Assembly: GCA_022844105.1 (NCBI GenBank)
Contig: JALHMJ010000004.1
Location: 62,001-126,000, forward strand
DNA from: Hyphomicrobium sp.
GTDB taxonomy: Bacteria > Pseudomonadota > Alphaproteobacteria > Rhizobiales > Hyphomicrobiaceae
Length of the DNA: 64,000 nucleotides
Direction: 5' to 3'
Part shown: piece after piece, positions 31,391 through 41,400 of the stretch
How the letters are laid out: every line of letters starts with the position of its first letter
How positions within the stretch are numbered: position 1 is the stretch's first letter
Program-made: the position numbers and the translations under genes
Notes under the pieces: generated by a model
Seen by the model: the letters and a program-made list of their open reading frames with translations, nothing else
Told to the model about the DNA's origin: nothing
The model's database searches: none

Positions 31391-34087
31391 ATGCCAAACG
31401 CCACTCCTCCGAGCCCGCCGCAGCCTGCGGTTCAAAATCCGGCCTTTGAGGCCAAGATCCGCAAAGCCCGATGGGCCGTTGCCGCCGAACAGCTCTGGCT
31501 GCGCGCTTGGGCCCTGTTCGTCATCGCGGCGCTGTTCCTCGTTCTATCGGTCGCGGGCATTTGGCCATTGCTCAGTCCAACGATGCACAAAATCGTGCTC
31601 GCACTTTTCGGTGGCGCGCTGATCGGCTGGCTGGTCTATCTTTTTCAAGTCCGCCTCCCCACGCGCGAAGCGGCCATCCGGCGGATCGAAGCCGTTTCCG
31701 GCATTCCCCATCGCCCGGCCACGTCTTACGAAGATTCGCTGACAGCGTCTGCCGATCCCGCCACGCAGGCCATCTGGTCCGCCCATCGCCAACGCATGAC
31801 CGGTCTCATTCAGAAATTGCGTCCGGGTCGTCCCGAGCCACGCACGTATCGGTTTGATCCGTTTGCTCTGCGAGCGCTGACCGTGTTGGGCGTCGTTCTC
31901 GGTCTTGCATTCACCGGACGTAGTGCCGGAGACAGTCTCGCCGATGCATTCCGGTTCGATGACCGCGCTGCTTTGACCGATCAACGCCTCGATGCTTGGC
32001 TAACCCCGCCGGCCTACACCGGCCGCCCGCCGCTCGTGCTTGTCGACGGATCTGGTACCAACACCGTCGCGCGCCTGTCCTCCGCCGCCACCGATGGACA
32101 GCCAAAGCCGCTCCAAGTACCCGAAAAGAGCGTTTTGATTGTCCGCTCCAGTGGCTCGGTAAAGCGTCCACTTGCGCTCGAAGTCTGGCCAACCGGCGCC
32201 ACCGAGCCTCTAGCGTTGATCGAACCCAAGCCTGATCCAAACCCGGCCGCTGGCGTTACCGAAGTCCGCACCGAAATCGTGTCCTCTGGCGTGATCAAGG
32301 CCAAGTCCGGGTCCACGATTTTGGCGACGTGGCCCGTGACCATGATCCCCGACAATCCGCCGGGCATCGCTCTGACTAAAAATCCCGAACGCACCAACAA
32401 GGGAGCCCTGAAACTCACCTACTTCGTGCAGGACGACTACGGCGTTGCCTCGGCTGAGGTCAAAGTCACGCGCGCGCAGAAGAACGATAAGGGTGATGGC
32501 TCCACTGCCTGGGCCCGCCGGACCGATTTGACCGGCCCGCGTCCTCCCTATTCGCGTCCGCCGCGCCTGAGCCTTCGCCTGCCGTCGTCGAACGCGAAGT
32601 CGGGCGAAGCCTTCACCTATCACGAGATCGGCTCTCACCCTTGGGCCGGTCAGACGGTGATGATGACGCTGGAAGCAAAGGACGTCGGCGGCAAGATCGG
32701 CCGCTCGCCGGCGGTCGAGATCGTGCTTCCCGAACGACCCTTCAAAAAGCCGCTGGCCCGCGCGCTGATTGAGCAACGCAAACTCCTGATCGAAGACCCG
32801 CGCTATTCCGATCAGGTGCTTAAAGCTCTCATGGCGCTGACGCTCGCTCCCGAAGGCTTCATTGACGACAGCCGCGTGTACCTGCCGCTGCGCGCCACGG
32901 TGCACCGCCTCGGCGGCCGCAAGATAACCCGCGAAGTCCTCGACGAATCGATCGAGCAACTTTGGTACACCGCGCTGCGGATTGAGGACGGCAACCTGTC
33001 GGAAGCAGAGAAAAACCTGCGCGACATTCAAGACAAGCTCGCCAAGGCGCTGGAAGACGGAGCGTCTGATGAAGAAATCCGCAAGCTCATGCAGGAAATG
33101 CGCGAAGCATTCCAGCAGTACGCCGAGGAATTGCAAAAGCAGAATGGCGAGCAGCCCCAGCAGCAGTCCGGTGACAATAAGGATCAGCAGCAGCTCTCCG
33201 CCGAAGACCTCGACCGCATGATGCGCGAGATGGAGCAGATGGCGGAGAATGGCTTGCGCGATCAGGCCAAGGACATGCTGGCCCAGATGCGCGACATGAT
33301 GGAACGCATGCAGCAGGGCAAGCAGAATGCCGAGCAGCAGCGCCAGAATAAGGAAATGCAGGACCAGTTGAAAAAGCTCGGCGAGGCCGTCGGCGAGCAG
33401 CAATCGATCATGGATGACACGTTCGAGGAAGGTAAGGAGCAGCAGCCGGGTCAGAGCGGCCAGCAAATGCGCCAGACCAAGCCTGGCCAGAAGGGCCAGC
33501 GCGGGCAGCAAGGCATGCAGGCCGACCGCAGTGGCCAAAGCGGTCAAGGCGATGATCAGGGCGAGATGGGTCTGCAGGAACGCGGCACCGACGAGGGCCA
33601 GGGGCAGGCCCGCGGTCAGCAGAGCCGCGAACAGCTGGCTCAGCGTCAGGCGCAATTGCGCGAAAAAATCGAACAGATGCGCCGCGACATGCAGCAGAAA
33701 GGTCTTGGCGAGAACGAGAAACTCGGCGCCGCATCGCAAGCAATGGAAAGAGCCGAAGAGGCGCTGCGTGAGGGCGATCTCGACGAAGCCAGCGAACAAC
33801 AATCACAAGCGATGCAGGAACTGCGTGAAGGCGCCGAGCAGATGGCGCAGCAGATGCAGCAGAATGGCAATCAACAGGCCGGCGAGAACGGCGAAAACTC
33901 GCGCGACCCGATGGGCCGCCCGCAGCGATCGCAGGGGCCCGACCAGGGCCGGTCCGTCAAGGTGCCCGATCAGATCGATATTCAGCGGGCCCGCGAGGTA
34001 CTGGAAGAACTGCGCAAACGCTCCGGTGACGCCCAGCGCCCGCAGCTGGAACTGGAATACATCGACCGGCTGCTGCGCTGGTATTGA
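31391..34087 (+). CDS. TIGR02302/DUF4175 membrane protein
   Basis: An 898-residue protein found mainly in alphaproteobacteria (TIGR02302), function unknown. Two N-terminal membrane helices (LWALFVIAALFLVLSVAGIW, then IVLALFGGALIGWLVYLF, residues about 35-85) and possibly a third near 165 (LTVLGVVLGLAF). A large extracytoplasmic middle follows. The C-terminal third (about 530-880) is extremely rich in Gln, Glu, Met and Arg (repeats such as AEQQRQNKEMQDQLKKL) and must be coiled-coil or disordered. It ends with the conserved RPQLELEYIDRLLRWY. It follows lysA by about 100 bp. Confidence 0.9.
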   Translation: MPNATPPSPPQPAVQNPAFEAKIRKARWAVAAEQLWLRAWALFVIAALFLVLSVAGIWPLLSPTMHKIVLALFGGALIGWLVYLFQVRLPTREAAIRRIEAVSGIPHRPATSYEDSLTASADPATQAIWSAHRQRMTGLIQKLRPGRPEPRTYRFDPFALRALTVLGVVLGLAFTGRSAGDSLADAFRFDDRAALTDQRLDAWLTPPAYTGRPPLVLVDGSGTNTVARLSSAATDGQPKPLQVPEKSVLIVRSSGSVKRPLALEVWPTGATEPLALIEPKPDPNPAAGVTEVRTEIVSSGVIKAKSGSTILATWPVTMIPDNPPGIALTKNPERTNKGALKLTYFVQDDYGVASAEVKVTRAQKNDKGDGSTAWARRTDLTGPRPPYSRPPRLSLRLPSSNAKSGEAFTYHEIGSHPWAGQTVMMTLEAKDVGGKIGRSPAVEIVLPERPFKKPLARALIEQRKLLIEDPRYSDQVLKALMALTLAPEGFIDDSRVYLPLRATVHRLGGRKITREVLDESIEQLWYTALRIEDGNLSEAEKNLRDIQDKLAKALEDGASDEEIRKLMQEMREAFQQYAEELQKQNGEQPQQQSGDNKDQQQLSAEDLDRMMREMEQMAENGLRDQAKDMLAQMRDMMERMQQGKQNAEQQRQNKEMQDQLKKLGEAVGEQQSIMDDTFEEGKEQQPGQSGQQMRQTKPGQKGQRGQQGMQADRSGQSGQGDDQGEMGLQERGTDEGQGQARGQQSREQLAQRQAQLREKIEQMRRDMQQKGLGENEKLGAASQAMERAEEALREGDLDEASEQQSQAMQELREGAEQMAQQMQQNGNQQAGENGENSRDPMGRPQRSQGPDQGRSVKVPDQIDIQRAREVLEELRKRSGDAQRPQLELEYIDRLLRWY

Positions 34088-34105
34088 TACCCGCTCGTCG
34101 TGTGC

Positions 34106-35077
34106 TCACGGGCCAACGGGTAGCCGCACACCAATGCCGCCAATGGCCTGATGACTTGTAAAACGCGTCGACGCCCATCCATCGCGAGGCTCGACGCCGT
34201 TCCACCACTCCGTGAACTGCCGCCAGACGTCGGTAAAGAGAATGTCGCCGTCGCGACCGCTCAACGGCATCCGATAGTCCGCCAGCGTGAATTTGTACTC
34301 CAGAAAATAACTCATGCGCGGCAGCCGGAATTCAATACCGATGAGCGCCTGCCCGACCGGCCCCGCCATCTGGTATTCGTACGTCCGCGTTGCATCGGTC
34401 GCGATGTGCACTTCCGAATGCGGCAGTGAAACGCCGGCCCCCAGCCCGACATAGGGCGACAGCCGGAACGTGAACGATGGCAGTCGCAACAGCCCATTCA
34501 GCGTCAGCATGTTATGCCCGTGGCTGGCTTCGAGCTTGCGGAAAATACCCCCGATCAACGCCGTCTCCGGCGCCGGCTTGCCGTTGAGCGTACCTTCGAA
34601 CTTCGCTTCCTGTGCCCGATCCGAAATCGCTTTTGAATGCGTGAAGTCAAGCATCGAACCCAGGCGGCCATCGCCGCCTATCCAGCGCATCACCCGCACG
34701 CCGTAATAGATCGGGTTGATGAATGGCATCCCTTGCCACTCGACGTCCTTGACGGTGAAATCATGCAAACCCGGCTTGGAAAATTTGACATCGCTGGAAT
34801 ACGTGTACGGCGTGCCGCCATAGGCCGCGATCATCCACTCAGCACGCGGCGCCACACGTTTAGGATCTGCCGGATTGCCGCCAAGCGCGGCACGCGCCGC
34901 CGCCGCTTCGTCCTTTGACGGTAACTCTTCGGCGGTCGCGTTCGCCACGAGAACCACGATGGCCACCGCCGCCGTCAAGCACGCAATCGCATCGACCGCT
35001 CGAAGCAAACCCGCGCGAGACGGCCAGATCGACCACGACGAGGCGTCCCCGGTTTCATTGACGTGCAGTACGCTCAT
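34106..35077 (-). CDS. Outer membrane beta-barrel, LpxQ-like lipid A modifying protein
   Basis: A 323-residue exported protein. One hydrophobic segment near residues 30-48 (AIACLTAAVAIVVLVANATA) serves as signal. A barrel-like region follows with alternating aromatic strands: AEWMIAAYGGTPYTYSSDVK, DVEWQGMPFINPIYYGVRVM, GSMLDFTHSKAIS, RLSPYVGLGAGVSLP, SYFLEYKFTLADY. The pattern YGG, then W-x-G-x-x-F-x-x-P-x-YYG-x-R, resembles the rhizobial lipid A oxidase LpxQ as I recall it. The N-terminal 90 residues are longer than usual. The ATG at 35077 is preferred. Convergent with the DUF4175 gene. Confidence 0.6.
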   Translation of the reverse strand: MSVLHVNETGDASSWSIWPSRAGLLRAVDAIACLTAAVAIVVLVANATAEELPSKDEAAAARAALGGNPADPKRVAPRAEWMIAAYGGTPYTYSSDVKFSKPGLHDFTVKDVEWQGMPFINPIYYGVRVMRWIGGDGRLGSMLDFTHSKAISDRAQEAKFEGTLNGKPAPETALIGGIFRKLEASHGHNMLTLNGLLRLPSFTFRLSPYVGLGAGVSLPHSEVHIATDATRTYEYQMAGPVGQALIGIEFRLPRMSYFLEYKFTLADYRMPLSGRDGDILFTDVWRQFTEWWNGVEPRDGWASTRFTSHQAIGGIGVRLPVGP

Positions 35078-35235
35078 TGATTCCCCCTGATCGATATGGG
35101 CTCCCCGCAAGCAAGGTCACCGCCGCGCCATCCCCCGGCACGGACCCTGATGTTCCATGTCTGGTTAGACCACGGGTTGACGACGGTCAAAAGCCATGCC
35201 GGCCGCCTGCCGCGGACCCACAGTTTTCAGCAGCA

Positions 35236-36294
35236 TTAGTTGGCTTTTTGCGACAACCGCTCGATCATGGCGGCAACGGCACTAATCTGCGGCGCCTCGC
35301 GCGTCAGAAATGAGGACCCCGTATAGCCCCACCAATCCCAGCACCCTTGAGGATTGGACCCTGTCGCCACCGTTTGCGGAAAAAGAACCACCAGCCGGTT
35401 GGTATCGGCAAAGCGTGCAAACCCTGTTTGCTCAACGAATGCTTCACCCACTGTTTCGCGATTTTGCGCGCAGCCGTGAAATGCAACGTGCACCCGGCAA
35501 CCGCCCGCGCGACATTGATCTGGAATGTAGACCATGCCTGTGTCGGCCAAGCCCGAGCGGCTTCGATCGCCGCCGTAGAGCCGCTGATCGAAGCCGACAA
35601 ATCGACCAGCCGAAGTTTTAGACGGCGCGGCGACCGAGCCCAGGAGAAACGTGAGCAGATCTTTCGCTTGATCGTAATCGCAATCGACGATGTAGGGCTC
35701 ACTCGACACCGAACAACTCTGGCCTTGTGCGTCGGTCACGAAGGCATGGCCGGCCGGAATATCCGAGACGAAGCGAATATTGGCGTCGGGCACCCCAAGC
35801 CGCTTGTAGAACTCGACGGCACTGGCAACAATTGCCGGATAGACAGTACGGTCGTTCGTGCCGGAAAAAAGATAAACTCGGTCACTCAAAACGTCGGCGA
35901 TCGGATCGATAGCCCCATCGGCCGCCCGCTGCACCGCCTTGTCGGCGAGCAGTGGCGCATTCGGCACGCCCCACACGGCCATCGCATTCTGCATGCATCC
36001 CGAGATCGCCTTCGAAGCGTTCAGCATCGTTTCGAACGGACCGACGACCATGCCCGAAAAGGCGCTTTCCGCGCAGCCGTATGGTCCGCCGGCGATGATA
36101 GCCGCTCCCGTGACAATCCTGGCATGGGCCATTTGGAACTGGCCCGCCATGTAGGCTCCCGACGAAATGCCCGACACAGTGGTCTGATCGATGACGGTGC
36201 CAAGCGGCGGGAGTGCGCCATTTTCCTCGCTAGAACAAGCCGCAAGAAAGGCGGCCGCAGCGACCATCAGAGAGGCGACAAGATTGAAACGCAT
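35236..36294 (-). CDS. Secreted PHB-depolymerase-like esterase lipoprotein
   Basis: A 352-residue alpha/beta hydrolase of the extracellular polyhydroxybutyrate depolymerase/esterase group. The lipobox FLAAC puts the lipid anchor at Cys20. The nucleophile is Ser44 in GISSGAYMAGQ (G-x-S-x-G). The candidate acid is the Asp in FSGTNDRTVYP near 170 and the His is in VAFHGCAQNRE near 278. Paired Cys (CSVSSEPYIVDC; CRAGGC) suggest disulphides. FPQTVATGSNPQGCWDWWGY is typical of this family. Substrate could be a polyester or another secreted ester. The ATG at 36294 starts the signal peptide. Confidence 0.82.
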   Translation of the reverse strand: MRFNLVASLMVAAAAFLAACSSEENGALPPLGTVIDQTTVSGISSGAYMAGQFQMAHARIVTGAAIIAGGPYGCAESAFSGMVVGPFETMLNASKAISGCMQNAMAVWGVPNAPLLADKAVQRAADGAIDPIADVLSDRVYLFSGTNDRTVYPAIVASAVEFYKRLGVPDANIRFVSDIPAGHAFVTDAQGQSCSVSSEPYIVDCDYDQAKDLLTFLLGSVAAPSKTSAGRFVGFDQRLYGGDRSRSGLADTGMVYIPDQCRAGGCRVHVAFHGCAQNRETVGEAFVEQTGFARFADTNRLVVLFPQTVATGSNPQGCWDWWGYTGSSFLTREAPQISAVAAMIERLSQKAN

Positions 36295-36345
36295 GAATGA
36301 CCCGGCTGGAGGAGACCGCTTCCTTACGCCGGACACCCGGCCACG

Positions 36346-38445
36346 TCATCTGAGGCGCACGGTCACGCGATCGGCCCGGCCGTTGGCGTCGATCACCTGC
36401 AGCTTGACAAAGCCTTTACCCGGCGGCGTCCAGGCGACCTCGCGATCATGACCGTTGATGGCCATCGGCGCTCCATCGACAAGCCAGGTCAGAGGCAACG
36501 CGCCACCCTCGGCTTTGAGCACAACGGGATCGTCCGCATCTCGTTCCGCCAGATCCAATTCCGATCGGTCGGGCGGGAATGCAATCAGCGGCGGCTTGTC
36601 CAGAAAGGGCCCGGCCGGGGCCGCATTGTCCGATCCGTCGCGGAAGCGCTTGAGTGGCGGCGGCAGGTCCGCTCCGGCCCGCTTGATGATACCCGCCGGC
36701 GGCGGCCGCAGCGATGTCCGCTTCTCGGCCACCCGTTGAAAAGCATCGAAGAGGATCGGCGCGGCGGCCAACCGGCCCATCATACCGGGCACCGAAGCTC
36801 CGTCCGGCCGCCCGACCCAGACCGCGATCGTGTGCCGCCCGTCAAAGCCCACCGCCCACGCATCGCGATAACCGTAGGATGTGCCCGTCTTATAGGCGAG
36901 TTTGCCTCCACGCGCGTTGAGCGGCGCCGGCGCATCTTTCAGAATGTCAGCCACATACCAAGCCGCGACAGGCGACAGCAACGCGTTCTTGGCGGATTGT
37001 CGAGCTGACTCCATGCGGAGCTTGAGGCTCTCGCCATCCTGCCTCCATGTCAGCGGAACCGGTTCCCCACCACGCGCGATCCCGACGTAGAGCTGCGCCA
37101 AGTCCTGCAGCCGCATGCCGATGCCGCCGAGCGCGACGGCCAGCGACGGCACCGTCTGCGGCGGCAACTCGGTCTTGATCCGGGCCCGATCGAGACGCGA
37201 CGTCAGCTTGCCCGGCCCGACCGCCGCCAGCATTTTCACCGCCGGAATGTTGAGCGACAGCCCCAGCGCCTCGCGCACTGTGACGGTGCCGTGAAACGCC
37301 TCGTCGAAATTCTCAGGTCGGTACGCACCGAACCGTGTCGGCTTATCTTCGATCAGCGTTTCTGGATGCGCCAGTCCCGCTTCGAATGCCAGACCGTAGA
37401 TCAGAGGCTTCAGCGTCGAACCGGGCGACCGCACCGCCTGCACCATATCGATGGCGCCGGCCCGGTCCTGATCCAGATACCCGGCAGAACCAACATACGC
37501 CAAGACTTGGCCAGTGGCATTGTCCACCGCAAGGATCGCCGACGACAGCTTCTCGCCCAGCAGCTTGGTCTGCTCGGCCGCCAGCGATTCGAGACCGGCC
37601 TGGAGTTCGCGATCCAGCGTCAGCTTGTGAACGGCAAATTCTTTCCGTCCCGCCACTTCGGTTTCCGACAGATGCGGCGCGAATTTCGGGAACGCGCGCC
37701 GGCTCTTTGGCACGGCTTCGCCTTTGGCTCGATCTCTCTCCGCCGTCGTAATGACGCCCACCTCTTGCGCCCGATCGAGCACGCGATTGCGCGCCCGCAG
37801 CGCCGCCTGCCAATCTCGATCCGGGCGTCGCGCTTCCGGCGATTGCGGCAGCGCCACCAGCAGCGCGGCTTCTCCGATCGATAGCCGCTTGGGCTCCTTT
37901 CCGAAATAGGCAAGCGACGCCGCGCGCACACCTTCGATGTTGCCACCGAACGGAGCGATACGCAGGTAGATCCGCAGGATGTCCTTTTTTGAAAGTTCAT
38001 CCTCCAATTGCAGCGCCCGCACCATTTGCCGAAGCTTGCCCCTGGCGTCCTTGCCATGCCGTCCATCGAGCAGTCGCGCCACCTGCATCGTCAGCGTTGA
38101 ACCGCCCGACACGAGCCGTCCATGACGCACGGCCTGGTAAACCGCTCGCATCATCCCAATGGGATCGACGCCTCCATGCGCTTCAAAGCGCCGGTCTTCG
38201 AACGCTTTCAGGATTTCGAAATAGCGCGCATCGACGTCCTCCGGTTCGACCGGCATCCGCCAGCGTCCGTCCGGTGTCGTAAAGGCCCGCAGAAGCCGCC
38301 CGTTGCGGTCAAGAACGGTTGTCGAAAGTCCTTCCGCGTTTTGCAGTGGCGGTGGACCCAGATACACCTTGGCGGCGTCGATTGCGGCAAACCCCGCCAA
38401 AGACGCCACCACGGCTGCAATCAGGTATCGTGTCACGCGCCGCAT
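36346..38445 (-). CDS. pbpC: Penicillin-binding protein 1C
   Basis: Bifunctional class A PBP of 699 residues. The N-terminal membrane helix (LIAAVVASLAGFAAIDA) is followed by a glycosyltransferase domain: FEDRRFEAHGGVDPIGM, SGGSTLTMQVARLL and RKLRQ-like KLRQMVRALQLE. The transpeptidase domain has Ser-x-x-Lys in RSPGSTLKPLIYG (about residue 341), Ser-x-Asn in SLNIPAVKML (about 396) and KTGTSYGYRDAW (about 520). The C-terminal BiPBP_C domain ends the protein. The gene starts 4 nt after the alpha-2-macroglobulin stop, the classic pbpC/A2M pair. Confidence 0.95.
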   Translation of the reverse strand: MRRVTRYLIAAVVASLAGFAAIDAAKVYLGPPPLQNAEGLSTTVLDRNGRLLRAFTTPDGRWRMPVEPEDVDARYFEILKAFEDRRFEAHGGVDPIGMMRAVYQAVRHGRLVSGGSTLTMQVARLLDGRHGKDARGKLRQMVRALQLEDELSKKDILRIYLRIAPFGGNIEGVRAASLAYFGKEPKRLSIGEAALLVALPQSPEARRPDRDWQAALRARNRVLDRAQEVGVITTAERDRAKGEAVPKSRRAFPKFAPHLSETEVAGRKEFAVHKLTLDRELQAGLESLAAEQTKLLGEKLSSAILAVDNATGQVLAYVGSAGYLDQDRAGAIDMVQAVRSPGSTLKPLIYGLAFEAGLAHPETLIEDKPTRFGAYRPENFDEAFHGTVTVREALGLSLNIPAVKMLAAVGPGKLTSRLDRARIKTELPPQTVPSLAVALGGIGMRLQDLAQLYVGIARGGEPVPLTWRQDGESLKLRMESARQSAKNALLSPVAAWYVADILKDAPAPLNARGGKLAYKTGTSYGYRDAWAVGFDGRHTIAVWVGRPDGASVPGMMGRLAAAPILFDAFQRVAEKRTSLRPPPAGIIKRAGADLPPPLKRFRDGSDNAAPAGPFLDKPPLIAFPPDRSELDLAERDADDPVVLKAEGGALPLTWLVDGAPMAINGHDREVAWTPPGKGFVKLQVIDANGRADRVTVRLR

Positions 38446-38449
38446 GGTG

Positions 38450-41400
38450 TCATTTCGCTTTCGCGTTCGCGATTACGGTCAGTTGGCCCGCCGCCGTTCG
38501 CGCATATCGTTCCGGACGATACATGTCCTCGACCGTCGCTGCGGGATGAATAAATGTCCCCGGCGTCACCGCACGCACGATATAAGCCACCGCCGCCGAT
38601 GCCGTGGCAGTCGCAACTGGAGCCGGCGTGGCGTCACCCTCGCTGGAACCGCCCTCGGACGACGAAGGGGGCTCGGACGAAGCCGGCGGCTTCGCTGACA
38701 GATCGAATGCCGCCACGAAGCGATCATCGCGAAACTCGGTGTGCTGCGGCTTCAGCGTATCCTTCAACCAGTCGAGACTGGTGATGTCTCCGCCCTCGAC
38801 AAGCCGCGGGTTGTCGATTTCCAGCCCCGATGGCAGGCGATCGACCAGCAAGACGCGGCCGAAAGCTTCGTCGCTCTCGACCTTGACGACCGCTACGAGC
38901 CGTTCGTTCTGTTCGAGTTCCGAAGCCCCACCCGACGCGCTGGCAAGATCGACCGGTTCTCCAGCGAGCGTGTAGTAGCTGCGCGTGACAGTGAAGCCCT
39001 TTGCTGCGGCCGGTTCCGGTTCGAGCGACACTCCGATGACACTGATGACGGCATCGACACTGGCCTCGCCGTTATTCGTAATGACGACGCCCTTTTCGAC
39101 CTCCTCGGCCGACAGTCCGCGCACGATCGAGCCGTCCACCGGACCGCCGTTGATCGCCAGTTTCGTGCCCTTCAGATCTTCACCCAGCGCATGCGCGGCC
39201 AGCAGCATCCAGGCCTGTTCCTGCGTCGAGGTGTACTGGCGGGCCTGATAGGCTTTCGCGATGACATTGACGAGCTTGGGCGCCTCCTGCTTGTACAGTC
39301 CTGTCTCCATCGCCAGAGTCACGAGTGCAGCGCCGTCTCTCAGACCCGAACCGAAGTCACTGCGCGCAAGAACCACCGGTGACGTGTCCTCGACACCGTC
39401 GAGAGCGGCCTTGAACACGCGCTCCGCGCGCGGCTTATCGCCGAGCATCGACAGCGCCGCGCCGAGTTGCGCCTTCGCCAGCACGGTCTTGAACTGGTCG
39501 AGTTTTTCATCGGCGAAGTAACGCAACTCACCGACCGGTGCCCGCCCGTTGCGAGCCAGCACGTAAAGAGCGTACGCCCGCGATTCCGCTGACGACGCGT
39601 TGTCCTGCGCATTGGCAACAAAGTTCTGCAGCCGGTCGAGCGCCAGCGACATGGGCACCGGACGAACGACGTACCCCGCCTCCTTCGCGCGTGTCAGGAA
39701 GTCGGTCACATAGGCCGTGAGCCACAGATCGACGTCCGTCGGACCCCAGACGCCGAACGCGCCCGTGCTGTCCTGCATCTCGAACACGCGCTCCACCGCC
39801 TTTTGAACGCGCTCTTTCAGTTCCTTATCCGGCGCGATGCCGATCTGCTCGGCAACCGCGTTGGCATAGACCAGCGGCAGCGCCCGCGAGACGGTCTGTT
39901 CCGCGCAACCGTACGGATAGCGGTCAAGTGAGGTCAGCAGTCCTGGCACATCGAGCGTTGCCGCCGGTCCGACGCTGACATTGACCCGCGTGCGGCTCTT
40001 GATGAGCCCCGCCAGCAGATCCTTTCCCAGCGTGATCTTGCCGCCGTTTCCGGTCAACTCGCTCACCGTCGTCCGCTTGATATCGCCAGCCGGCGGTTTG
40101 ACATCGAACGTCAGCCGGCGGCGGACATCGATGCCCTCCGGTCCCGTGACATTGACGTCATAGGCCTGCAGACCGACGTCTTTGGGCCTCAGCGACAGGC
40201 GCTCGCTGTTGCGCTCGCCAACTTTAAGGGCGAGCGATCGCGACAGAAGGCTCTGCGGCCCGCCCGCCGATGCATCGAGCGGCAACTGCGCCACAGCCAC
40301 CGCATAGGTGCCGGCCGGTCCATCGACGTTATGCACCGATAGATCGACAGTGACGTCATCTCCGAGCGTCAGGAAGCGCGGCGCGGAAACAGTCAGCGCC
40401 ACGGCATCCCGCACGATCACGTCCGACGACCCATGACCGATCTTGTCCTTTGACCAGGCCACCGCCATGACGCGCACCGTTCCGTTGAAGTCGGGCAGCG
40501 CAAATTCGACGTTCGCCGTTCCATCGGCCCCGACCTTCACAATGCCGGAGAACAGCGCCACTGTTTCTTCCACCGGCGGCGAGCCTTTGATACCCTCCTC
40601 CTCCATGCCATCGCCACCGGAGCGCATCCGACCCCGCTCGGCGCGCATCCCGTCGATCAGCCGGCCATAGAAATCGCGGATCTCCAAAGCCAGCTTGCGC
40701 TGTGCATGGAAGTGAGCCTCCGGAGCCGGCGTTTCGAACTTGGTCAGGTTGAGAATGCCGACGTCCACCGCCGCCACCGTCACGCGCGCGTCTTCGCCCG
40801 CTTCGAGTCCCGTGATCTTCACCGGAATGATCAGCCCGTCGCCGGACTTGATCTTTTCCGCACCCGGCAGCGAAACTTTGAGCGTCCTCTTGCCCTGATC
40901 GACACCGATCCACCGGATGCCGATCGCCCGGCTCGGCATCCGCTTGGCCTGCTCGTCCAACGGACGATAGAGCAGCGCCGTCGCATAGGCACCCGGACCC
41001 CAATCCTCGCCCACTGTCAGCTCGACTTCACCACCACCCTTGGCGATATCGACCTCCTTCGACATCACCAGACCGTTGCCGAGGATTGCGACAAGCGCCT
41101 TGCCGCCCTGCTTGGAAGCAATGCGTAGCTTGGCCGTCTCACCCGGCTGATAGCTCTGCTTGTCGAGGGCCACATCAAGCATTTCTGGCGAGTCAGCGGC
41201 ACCCGCTGCCGCATACCAGCCCGCATTGAACGTGAGGTTTGTCGACGGACCACCCGCATCGACCGAGCGCACCTCCAATTCGAATCGCCCATAATCGACG
41301 CCAGCCGTCACCATTGCGGGAGCTTCGGCGAGTGTGTCGACCGTCCCGCTCGCAACCTTGCGACGGATCGTCTGCGTTTCGTAAGTCCAGGCCCCATCGC

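Noticed and set aside
32210-33802. 530-residue Leu-rich minus-strand frame opposite the DUF4175 gene
   Set aside because: It mirrors the Gln/Glu-rich codons of the coding strand (CAG read as CTG), so apparent membrane helices are artefacts.
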